This document shows, in pieces, positions 5,639 to 12,228 of a DNA stretch of 12,493 bases. Within the stretch, counting starts at the first letter, position 1. Every line of letters starts with the position of its first letter. The notes beneath the pieces were generated by a model. That model was not told the origin of the DNA and searched no databases. It saw nothing but the letters and a program-made list of their open reading frames with translations. This stretch comes from Verrucomicrobiota bacterium. Lineage in GTDB: Bacteria > Verrucomicrobiota > Verrucomicrobiia > Verrucomicrobiales > Verrucomicrobiaceae. The position numbers were made by a program, and so were the translations under genes. The stretch is taken from positions 1 to 12,493 of the forward strand of contig JAIOQF010000264.1 in assembly GCA_021413535.1 (NCBI GenBank), given 5' to 3'.

Positions 5639-8101
5639 TCATTCCTCGATCTCCTCACGAGCGCGCTCGCCTTCAGCACTCAACACCACCCGGAATCCGA
5701 TATCGTCTGATTGCGTCTCCGGCGCAACTGCGCGTCGATGTGATGCCAGCAGCTCCGCCTGATCTTTCGTGCGCCAGCTTCCTCCCCGGACAACGCCGAG
5801 ATTCTGCAACTTGGGATCTTTCCCGCCGTAGTTCGACTGCTCCCATTCCCAGACATTGCCCGCGAGGTCATACATCTCCGCGCGCGCGTCCATGAGAGAC
5901 TTCACCGCCGCGAAGGAACGGACTGGCGCCAGTTCCCCGAATCCATCCTTGAATCTGGGTATTCCTTTTTTCCCCTCCTGTCCCGCAACGCTCGCTGTGT
6001 CCCACAGATTGCCAGGCACAGGCACAGGCGGCCAAGTGAATCCCCAGGGATAAATGCCCATGATGCCATCATTCCGATCTGCGGGATCGTTGCCTCTCTC
6101 CCGTGGCAGCCCCGCCGCCATGCTCCATTCGTCATCAGTTGGCAGCCTGTAGGATTCCCAAGTCTCGAGCAATCCCTTGGCTCGCTCGACATTGGTCAGC
6201 CATTGACAGAACATCTCTGCTTCCAGACGACTGACATGAGTCATGGGAAACTTACGATCAGCATCCAAAGGCACTGGGGGCGGCAATGAACTCGGAAGCT
6301 GCCGATAGTATTCCGCCCAGTCAGCTCGACGCGTTTCTGCTGACGAAATCAAAACATCACCCAGCGGCACGAACTCCATGCCGATGGAGTTCGTCCATTT
6401 TTTTCCGAACACCGCCGTCAGCGTCGGCTTGAGCGTAAGATTAAAACGCAGTGTCATTCCTTCCTTCACCTGGCCCTCGATGACTTCGCGTTTGAACCCT
6501 GGAAGGTGAATCTCATAGCCTACATCTCCCACTCGAACGCGCGTCAACCGCAACGGAGTGCTGCCTGCAGGACTGCCATTCATCAGCACCTCCGCTTCCG
6601 CCGGCGTGGTCTCGATCAACACTTCGCCGAAGTGCAAACGAGCGAGCTCCAGACGGATCGAGGACCAGCCCGGACGGTTCCCGCCGCCTGATTTTACTCC
6701 CGGATAAGCCTTCCACTGGTATTCATAATCATCATTCAGCGCCCCCACGCTGCGATCTTCATTCGTCAGCCACTCGCAAAACGCCATCGCATCTGCTTTA
6801 GGCACCACGACCACAAAATCGGTATTTGCTCCCTTCTGAATCCAAGGAACCACTTCGCCTTCAAACGGCCTCAGTGTGCTTTCCAAAAATTTGCTGAACA
6901 ACTCCAGATTCACCGGCTTATCCGAAACGTGCCTCCCTTCGCGCCAAGTGAAACGCAATCCATCACCGTTCATCCACAGCCGTCCATCTTGCGGCAGCCG
7001 CAGCCTGGCCAGATCATCCGGCGTCAACTTGGCCGCATCGGGCGCCGCCACCGTAATCTGCCACGCACGCTCGTGCTTCGCCATCGACAGCGCCGTTCCC
7101 GCTACCATCCCGCTGGTCACCAGCCGCGTCAGCACCCGCCGCACCTTCCAGAAGACGGGCACCGGCCGGGGCACGCCCACCATGCGCAGATCATTGGCAA
7201 AATCCGCCGCATTCGCATAGCGATCCTGCACCTCGGGAGCGCAGGCCCGGCAAATCACCCGGTTCCAGTCCCGCCAGAAATTCATCTCCGTCTCCTGCAA
7301 GTCATCCGGCACCTCGGGAAACTCCATGCGGTCTTTGCCTGAACTAATCTCATACAAAACTTTTCCCAGACTGAATATATCCGCCGCGAATGTCCCTGGC
7401 CCCTCCGGCGGCACGAAGCCCTCTGTGCCCACGAAAGAACGCTCACCGTGAGCCGCCACCAGCCCGATGTCCGCCAGCTTGCACACCCCGCCCACGAAAA
7501 TGATGTTTGAAGGCTTGATGTCCCGATGCGTCAGCCCGTAGCTATGCAAATATCCCAGCGCATCAGCCAAAAAAATTCCCGTCTGCCGGCAATACTCCAG
7601 GTTCAGCCGGCCATGCCGCCGAAAGTCCGTCGAGAGCGTCCGCGGCACATACGATTCCAGATCAATCTCCGGCCCGCGCTCTGCATCATCGCCCAGTTCC
7701 ATGACATAATAGTAAAAGTCGCGCTCATCATTCCATCCCACATGCAGCACATCCACCAGCCCCTGATGCCCGCGTGAGATCGGTTCGAACTGCTGAATGC
7801 CTTCAAACTCCTGGCGATAAGTTTTATCGTATTCGAAATCCTCGCGCCACACGATCTTCACTGCGCGCAAAGCCCCCGTGATGGCCCGCGCCAGCCAGAC
7901 CTCGCCATAAGAACCGGACCCGATTCTGCGCAGCAGTTGCAGATCCGGGATCGGAATATCCTCGCGATGCGGCGGCATACTGCCCGTCGCGCCCCCTTTT
8001 GAAAGACGTTTGGTGGCATCATGAGCCACCACCGCAGGCAAGGCTTCCACCGCGGGAACTTCGGCGGAGGCCGGACTGTCCGGATGTTCGGTGGCGGGCA
8101 T
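5639..8101 (-). CDS. Ser/Thr protein kinase with PEGA and FGE-sulfatase-like domains
   Basis: A protein of 820 residues. After a 50-residue low-complexity leader comes a Hanks-type kinase domain (about 56-310): glycine loop IGSGSYGEV (60-68), K82 (AVK), E98, catalytic loop H192RDIKPSN199, metal-binding D211 and E233 of the APE-like motif. DFG reads DIG (211-213), but all catalytic residues are present. A moderately hydrophobic stretch at 320-341 may be a membrane segment. Then come a degenerate FGE-like fragment (about 434-466), a PEGA domain (about 491-558, GEVLIETTPAEAEVLMNGSP) and a C-terminal FGE-sulfatase-like domain (about 568-812: NSIGMEFVPLG, YRLPTDDEW, N749VWEW, RGGSW). The paired cysteines of true formylglycine-generating enzyme are absent near the end, so this domain probably binds rather than modifies. 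It begins 70 bp after the sigma factor stop on the same strand, implying an operon. AGG lies 5 bp before the ATG; M42 is an alternative start. Confidence 0.92.
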   Translation of the reverse strand: MPATEHPDSPASAEVPAVEALPAVVAHDATKRLSKGGATGSMPPHREDIPIPDLQLLRRIGSGSYGEVWLARAITGALRAVKIVWREDFEYDKTYRQEFEGIQQFEPISRGHQGLVDVLHVGWNDERDFYYYVMELGDDAERGPEIDLESYVPRTLSTDFRRHGRLNLEYCRQTGIFLADALGYLHSYGLTHRDIKPSNIIFVGGVCKLADIGLVAAHGERSFVGTEGFVPPEGPGTFAADIFSLGKVLYEISSGKDRMEFPEVPDDLQETEMNFWRDWNRVICRACAPEVQDRYANAADFANDLRMVGVPRPVPVFWKVRRVLTRLVTSGMVAGTALSMAKHERAWQITVAAPDAAKLTPDDLARLRLPQDGRLWMNGDGLRFTWREGRHVSDKPVNLELFSKFLESTLRPFEGEVVPWIQKGANTDFVVVVPKADAMAFCEWLTNEDRSVGALNDDYEYQWKAYPGVKSGGGNRPGWSSIRLELARLHFGEVLIETTPAEAEVLMNGSPAGSTPLRLTRVRVGDVGYEIHLPGFKREVIEGQVKEGMTLRFNLTLKPTLTAVFGKKWTNSIGMEFVPLGDVLISSAETRRADWAEYYRQLPSSLPPPVPLDADRKFPMTHVSRLEAEMFCQWLTNVERAKGLLETWESYRLPTDDEWSMAAGLPRERGNDPADRNDGIMGIYPWGFTWPPVPVPGNLWDTASVAGQEGKKGIPRFKDGFGELAPVRSFAAVKSLMDARAEMYDLAGNVWEWEQSNYGGKDPKLQNLGVVRGGSWRTKDQAELLASHRRAVAPETQSDDIGFRVVLSAEGERAREEIEE

Positions 8102-8102
8102 T

Positions 8103-8120
8103 TTTGCCTAGTCTAGCAAA
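8103..8120 (-). promoter_or_regulatory. Inverted repeat overlapping the kinase ribosome binding site
   Basis: On the plus strand TTTGC-c-TAG (8103-8111) mirrors CTAGCAAA (8113-8120) with one bulged base. In the minus-strand mRNA it lies directly before the kinase ATG (8101), and its second arm contains the AGG that serves as the weak ribosome site. Folding would partly hide this site and could set the kinase level relative to the sigma factor. The stem is short (about 5-6 stable pairs), so this is tentative. Confidence 0.25.
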
Positions 8121-8171
8121 GCCGCACTGAATTGCCAGCAGACGCTCCGACTTGAAATCGAATAACCGAAT

Positions 8172-8870
8172 TTAAAGCATCGTGCTTTGCAGCGCCTGCA
8201 CTTCTTTCTTCACGAGCGCTCCCACCCGATGCTTCGCGAGATAGACCTGCGCGACATTCACACCCAGAACTTCCGAAGTCTTTTTCACGCCCCAGCCTTT
8301 CATGACATAACAGTCAAAAATCTGAAACTGCCGCGGCGAAACGCGCGTCTTGACTCGTTCCAACGCCGCGGTGCTGATGTTGTCGCGCCATTCTTTGTCC
8401 CAGATCTTTTCTAATACATCGTCCTTGTCCTGCGTGAGTCGCTCCATCGCCAGTTCCGCGTGCTCGCTGTCGCTATCGCCTTGATCGGCCAGCGATGGCT
8501 GACGCTTGCGCGCTCGAAACACATCGAGAATGCGCCAGCGGGTCATCTGCAAAAGCCAGGCTTTGAACGAACCGGCCCGTGGATCGTATTGGCCTTTCTT
8601 CACCTGACGGGCGATGGCGATGACTGTTTCTTGCACCACGTCAAAGGCCTCCTCGCGCGTTAAGCCCGACTTGCTGGCCACACTGTAAATCAAGCGCCAG
8701 TAAGTCTGATAGAACTCATCCCAAACCTTGTGATCCTCCCAGTTGTCGAGCTTTTCAATGAGGCTCTTCCGAGTCTTTTCGCAGAGTGCGCGTTCCTTGC
8801 GCTCATCTTTCGATGTTGAAGGACCCACATTAGCCGGTGTAGCCGGCTCGATGATGTTGCTGCGCGGCAT
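8172..8870 (-). CDS. ECF-type sigma-70 family RNA polymerase sigma factor
   Basis: 232 residues from the ATG at 8870. Region 2 is clear: WDEFYQTYWRLIYSVASKSG, then LTREEAFDVVQETVIAIARQ, and FKAWLLQMTRWRILDVFRAR, the segment that binds core RNA polymerase and the -10 element. Region 4 near the C-terminus (SPRQFQIFDCYVMKGWGVKK, then TSEVLGVNVAQVYLAKHRV) is the helix-turn-helix for the -35 element. Region 3 is absent, as in ECF factors. In-frame starts also exist at ATG 8948 and GTG 8981; the added residues look like translated intergenic sequence, so I prefer 8870, but the 8948 ATG has a G-rich tract upstream. No anti-sigma factor gene is adjacent; a Ser/Thr kinase follows 70 bp downstream. ECF groups linked to Ser/Thr kinases are known in Planctomycetes, and EcfP of Vibrio parahaemolyticus is activated by its kinase PknT. 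Control by phosphorylation is therefore a reasonable inference here. Confidence 0.9.
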   Translation of the reverse strand: MPRSNIIEPATPANVGPSTSKDERKERALCEKTRKSLIEKLDNWEDHKVWDEFYQTYWRLIYSVASKSGLTREEAFDVVQETVIAIARQVKKGQYDPRAGSFKAWLLQMTRWRILDVFRARKRQPSLADQGDSDSEHAELAMERLTQDKDDVLEKIWDKEWRDNISTAALERVKTRVSPRQFQIFDCYVMKGWGVKKTSEVLGVNVAQVYLAKHRVGALVKKEVQALQSTML

Positions 8871-9022
8871 GTTGCCGGATTTTCCGACGCCGCACGGCAA
8901 TGGCAAGGGAAATATCGTCAGCGGATGAAGGTTTGTCGCCTCTGACATTCTGCCCCAGGGAGCACCGGCCCGCCACTTCACTCCTTGACCACGCTGGCAC
9001 CCGCTGAATCTTGGCGCGCAGC

Positions 9023-9484
9023 ATGAAGGAAAAAAAGAAAGCCAAAACAGCCCCGGCGATACCTACCGATCCCCCGAAGGCACCAGCCACGGCGCGCGTG
9101 CTGGTGGCGGATGCCTCGCTGCCCAACCGCCGCCTGATCCGTGAGGCGCTCACGGCATTCCTCAACTGCGAGGTCGACGATGCCGCAGCAGCCGAGCACG
9201 CCTGCGAACGCGCTCTGCAACGAGAATACGCGCTCTTTATTTTCGCCATCAGTCTGCCAGACATGAGCGGCACTCTGCTGGATCGTCTGCTGGCCCGCAT
9301 TTATCCGAGGGTGCACAGCGACACTCACACGGCCCCGCCGGTGATTTTTCTCGTTCGCGGTGAAGACGCCACGGCTTATCATGAAATCTCCCGCGACGCC
9401 CGCGTCCGAGGCTCGGTGCCGCTTCCGCTGAATCTCGATACCCTGATGAACATCACCAGCAGCCTGCTGCCTGCCCGAACGTGA
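9023..9484 (+). CDS. Degenerate receiver-like protein (pseudo-receiver)
   Basis: 154 residues from the ATG at 9023; a TTG at 9011 is an in-frame alternative. A Lys/Pro/Ala-rich N-terminal tail (about 24 residues) precedes a single CheY-like domain: RVLVADASLPNRRLIREALT, then YALFIFAISLPDMSG, PPVIFLVRGED and VPLPLNLDTL. The fold pattern matches receivers, but the active site is lost: the phosphoacceptor Asp is A75, the switch Thr/Ser is V111, the invariant Lys before Pro is L134, and only D30 of the acidic pair remains. It cannot be phosphorylated in the normal way and likely acts as a protein-binding or structural module. It is divergent from the sigma factor gene, and its TGA overlaps the GTG start of trpF (GTGA), suggesting translational coupling. 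The partner is unknown. Confidence 0.72.
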   Translation: MKEKKKAKTAPAIPTDPPKAPATARVLVADASLPNRRLIREALTAFLNCEVDDAAAAEHACERALQREYALFIFAISLPDMSGTLLDRLLARIYPRVHSDTHTAPPVIFLVRGEDATAYHEISRDARVRGSVPLPLNLDTLMNITSSLLPART

Positions 9485-10107
9485 GCACACTCGTAAAAAT
9501 CTGCGGCATCACGCAGCCGGATCAAGCGCAGCAGACCGCAGCACTGGGCGCGGATTTTATCGGCATCAATTTCTGGCCGCAGTCGAAGCGTTACGTCGCA
9601 CCGTCCAATGCCGCCTGGCTCAAAGAACTCCCAGCGACTATCACCCGTGTCGGTGTGCTGGTGAATCCGTCGATGGAAGAAATCGAAACGATTGCTGGCA
9701 GCGGTCTGGTCTCCATTTACCAGCTTCACGGCGATGAAACACCAGCCTTCTGCACCGACATGGAAGACCTCGGATTGAAAGTGGTCAAAGCCATTCAAGT
9801 GCGAGACGACCTCTCACTCGAACGCATCGCTGACTACTCAGTGAATGACATCCTCCTTGATGCTTATCATCCCCAAGCGCGCGGCGGAACGGGCGACACC
9901 TTCGCGTGGGCGCTCGCGTTGCGATTCAAGGAACTCTATCCCCAGCGCCACCTCTGGCTCGCAGGCGGTCTGACGCCGGAGAATGTCGTGGAAGCTGTCC
10001 AGCAGGTGCAGCCTTATGCCGTCGATGTCGCCAGCGGCGTAGAAGACAAGCTGCCCGGCATAAAAAACATGGAAAAGGTCGCAAAGTTTATTTGCGCCGC
10101 AAAATGA
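9481..10107 (+). CDS. trpF: Phosphoribosylanthranilate isomerase
   Basis: 208 residues, the usual length for this TIM-barrel enzyme, which converts N-(5'-phosphoribosyl)anthranilate to the 1-deoxyribulose form in tryptophan biosynthesis (cytoplasm). The N-terminal VKICGIT carries the catalytic base C8, and D127 in ILLDAYHP is the general acid. GADFIGINFWPQSKRYV, VGVLVNPS, IYQLHGDE, RGGTGDTF, LAGGLTPENV and VDVASGVE are the expected active-site and phosphate-binding loops. It starts with GTG at 9481, overlapping the stop of the preceding receiver-like gene; there is no sensible alternative ATG. No other trp genes lie in the window, so trpF is separated from any trp operon here. No convincing terminator follows in the 71-bp gap to the next gene. 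Confidence 0.97.
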   Translation: MSTLVKICGITQPDQAQQTAALGADFIGINFWPQSKRYVAPSNAAWLKELPATITRVGVLVNPSMEEIETIAGSGLVSIYQLHGDETPAFCTDMEDLGLKVVKAIQVRDDLSLERIADYSVNDILLDAYHPQARGGTGDTFAWALALRFKELYPQRHLWLAGGLTPENVVEAVQQVQPYAVDVASGVEDKLPGIKNMEKVAKFICAAK

Positions 10108-10178
10108 CAGCTCATTAAACACTGAAAATTCGAATCCTTAGTTCCGTATCTCTCTTTATTCCATCATTCCGCTTCATC

Positions 10179-11555
10179 ATGAAATCCTCCCTGCCGCTTC
10201 TCGCCTTCGTATTCCTATTCACTTCCATTCACGCCGCTGACAACCAGCCGCCCGCTGGCTTTACTGCTCTCTTCAATGGAAAAGATCTCGCCGGCTGGTT
10301 TGGCTGGGGCACGCGTGATCCCCGGGACTTGCTCAAAATGTCACCGGAAGAAATCGCTGACTATAAAAAACAATCCGTCGAAGGCGGACCTCTCGTAAAC
10401 AAAACCGGCAAGGAACACATCAACGCGCATTGGAAAGTCGAGAACGGCGAAATCGTCAATGACGGCCAGGGTCTCTATCTCAGCACCGACAAAGACTATG
10501 GCGATGTCGAGCTGCTGGTCGATTACAAGATGCTCCCGCTTGGTGACAGCGGCATTTACCTGCGGGGCGTGCCTCAAATTCAAATTTGGGATTACACCGA
10601 AAAAAAGAAATTTAATCTCGGCGCCGATCTCGGTTCCGGCGGACTCTGGAACAACGGCAAGGGTTCCCCTGGAAAAGACCCGCTCGTAAAAGCCGACAAG
10701 CCCCTTGGCGAATGGAATCATTTCCGCATCGTGATGGTCGGCAGCCGCGTCAGCGTCTGGTTGAATGAGCAACTCGTCGTCGATCACGCCATCTTGGAGA
10801 ACTTTTTTGACAAATCGAAGCCTGTCGACCAGCGACTGCCCATTCTGCCGCGCGGCCCGATCCAGTTACAAACTCACGGTAGTGAAATCCGCTGGAAGAA
10901 TGTGTTCGTGCGTGAGATCGGCAGCGATGAAGCCAATCAAATACTCGCCAGCAAAGGCAGCAAAGGCTACGAGTCCATCTGGAATGGCAAAGACTTCGAA
11001 GGCTGGACGATGGACAATGGCAGCAGATCCCCCGACCAAGTCATGAAAGTCGAAGGCGACCACATCATCTGGTTGCGTGACAAAGACGGCACCCCGTATT
11101 GGAACACCGAGCTCAATGACTTTCAGGCCCGCATCGAATTCAAGCTGCCGCCCGGCGGCAACAATGGCCTCGCCATCCGCTACCCCGGCAAAGGCAACAC
11201 CGCCTACGACGGCATGACCGAATGCCAGGTGCTGGACGACAACTACGAAAAAGTGAAAGGCAAGATCGATCCGCGCCAGGCCCACGGTTCCGTTTACGGC
11301 ATGGTCGCCGCCGCGCGCGGCTACCAGCATCCCATCGGCGAATGGAACTTTGAAGAAGTCACCGTCAAAGGCTCCACGATCAAAGTGGAACTCAACGGCA
11401 CCGTCATTCTCGACTGTGACCTGAGCAAAGTGGACATGGAAACCGTCATGGCCAAGAGCAAGCACCCCGGCAAAGACCGCAAAAGCGGTTACTTCGGGTT
11501 CGCCGGTCATGACGACCCCGTGCAATTCCGCAACGTGCAGATCAGAAAACTCTAA
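10179..11555 (+). CDS. Exported protein with two tandem DUF1080 (3-keto-disaccharide hydrolase type) domains
   Basis: 458 residues with a signal peptide (MKSSLPLLAFVFLFTSIHA, cut before ADNQ). Two DUF1080 jelly-roll domains follow. The first (about 25-245) opens with FTALFNGKDLAGWFGW and ends with PIQLQTHGSEIRWKNVFVRE. The second (about 262-458) opens with YESIWNGKDFEGWTMDNG and ends with GYFGFAGHDDPVQFRNVQIR. Each shows the family features: a start 'NGKDxxGW', a middle Gly/Tyr block and a final 'xFRNVxI' strand. Some family members hydrolyse 3-keto-glycosides in the periplasm after a sugar oxidase has made the keto group; others may only bind glycans. The 3-keto activity is family knowledge, not visible here. 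A two-domain copy is roughly twice the usual single-domain length. The ATG at 10179 is the only start that keeps the signal peptide intact. Confidence 0.92.
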   Translation: MKSSLPLLAFVFLFTSIHAADNQPPAGFTALFNGKDLAGWFGWGTRDPRDLLKMSPEEIADYKKQSVEGGPLVNKTGKEHINAHWKVENGEIVNDGQGLYLSTDKDYGDVELLVDYKMLPLGDSGIYLRGVPQIQIWDYTEKKKFNLGADLGSGGLWNNGKGSPGKDPLVKADKPLGEWNHFRIVMVGSRVSVWLNEQLVVDHAILENFFDKSKPVDQRLPILPRGPIQLQTHGSEIRWKNVFVREIGSDEANQILASKGSKGYESIWNGKDFEGWTMDNGSRSPDQVMKVEGDHIIWLRDKDGTPYWNTELNDFQARIEFKLPPGGNNGLAIRYPGKGNTAYDGMTECQVLDDNYEKVKGKIDPRQAHGSVYGMVAAARGYQHPIGEWNFEEVTVKGSTIKVELNGTVILDCDLSKVDMETVMAKSKHPGKDRKSGYFGFAGHDDPVQFRNVQIRKL

Positions 11556-11725
11556 CGCTGGTAAAATTTGGAATGCGCGGTCATGCCGCGACATGTGAAT
11601 GTGGCAACTCATCTGCTTCTTCGCAGTTGGTTGATGCGCAATTCAGTTGCATAATCATCCCTTCCGGCAAATCTCAGAGACTCAGCTAAATTAGAATTAC
11701 ACCTCAATCCGCAAACCATAACTTC

Positions 11726-12007
11726 ATGAAAACACTGCAACTAATCACTCTCATCGCAGCCCTAACCTTCAACGTGCAGGCTGATACCCTTAATCCCACA
11801 AACAACAGCACGCAGGCCGCGATGTTGCAATCGCAGGCTGGCAAACTAGTTGAACTGCATCTGAGATCCGGCGAGAAGATGAGCGGCAAGGTCGCCTTCG
11901 TTGGTGACAGTGTCGTGCATCTCACTGCGCTCACTGGCATGGAGCTGTTCGAAGCCACGGTTTCGCTGGGTGACATTAGCGCCGTCATCGTGCGCACGGC
12001 GAAGTAA
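11726..12007 (+). CDS. Small exported protein with an Sm-like beta-barrel pattern
   Basis: 93 residues. A signal peptide (MKTLQLITLIAALTFNVQA, cut before DTLN) is followed by a short linker and a single small domain (about 39-91). Its strand pattern, LVELHLRSGEKMSGKVAFVG then DSVVHLTAL and VSLGDISAVIVR, recalls the Sm/LSm barrel (hydrophobic strand, Gly-x-x-hydrophobic-x-Gly, Asp turn, final I-x-x-V strand). Hfq and Sm proteins bind RNA in the cytoplasm; an exported version could instead bind another ligand or oligomerise. The family is not recognised and the fold is inferred from the pattern only. It stands alone after a 170-bp gap, with no clear Shine-Dalgarno. Confidence 0.7.
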   Translation: MKTLQLITLIAALTFNVQADTLNPTNNSTQAAMLQSQAGKLVELHLRSGEKMSGKVAFVGDSVVHLTALTGMELFEATVSLGDISAVIVRTAK

Positions 12008-12016
12008 AGAGTGATG

Positions 12017-12049
12017 CAGGGCTTCAGCCCTGGAATCAACGCCCAGGGC
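12017..12049. repeat. REP-like structured element with two alternative hairpins
   Basis: CAGGGC-TTCA-GCCCTG (12017-12032) forms a 6-bp stem with a 4-nt loop. GCCCTGG (12027-12033) can instead pair with CCAGGGC (12043-12049) across 9 nt, so the two stems exclude each other. It starts 9 bp after the stop of the small exported protein. GGGCTTCAGCCC and GCCCAGGGC blocks of this kind are, from memory, scattered as intergenic repeats in Planctomycetes and Verrucomicrobia genomes; copy number here is unknown. No T-run follows, so a classical terminator is unlikely. Confidence 0.5.
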
Positions 12050-12228
12050 AATGGATCCAACCGCCAACCGGTCTCGGTAAGGTGGCGGATAGTGGACAGG
12101 TCAAGTGTGACTGTTTTCTGAAAGACCACGCCCTCTTTGCTGGTATTATGATGGGCTTGAAAGCGCTGTGACAGCTTCCCCGACGGGAATGTTCGCGGTG
12201 CGTCGATGGCCAACGATCCTGTCCCATC

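Noticed and set aside
11576..11590. CGCGG/CCGCG hairpin with 5-nt loop after the DUF1080 gene
   Set aside because: The stem is only 5 bp and no T-run follows, so I could not support a terminator.
10866..11612. Minus-strand open frame (248 codons) opposite the DUF1080 protein
   Set aside because: The plus strand encodes two clear DUF1080 domains; the antisense product has repetitive Phe/His/Val composition typical of a shadow frame.
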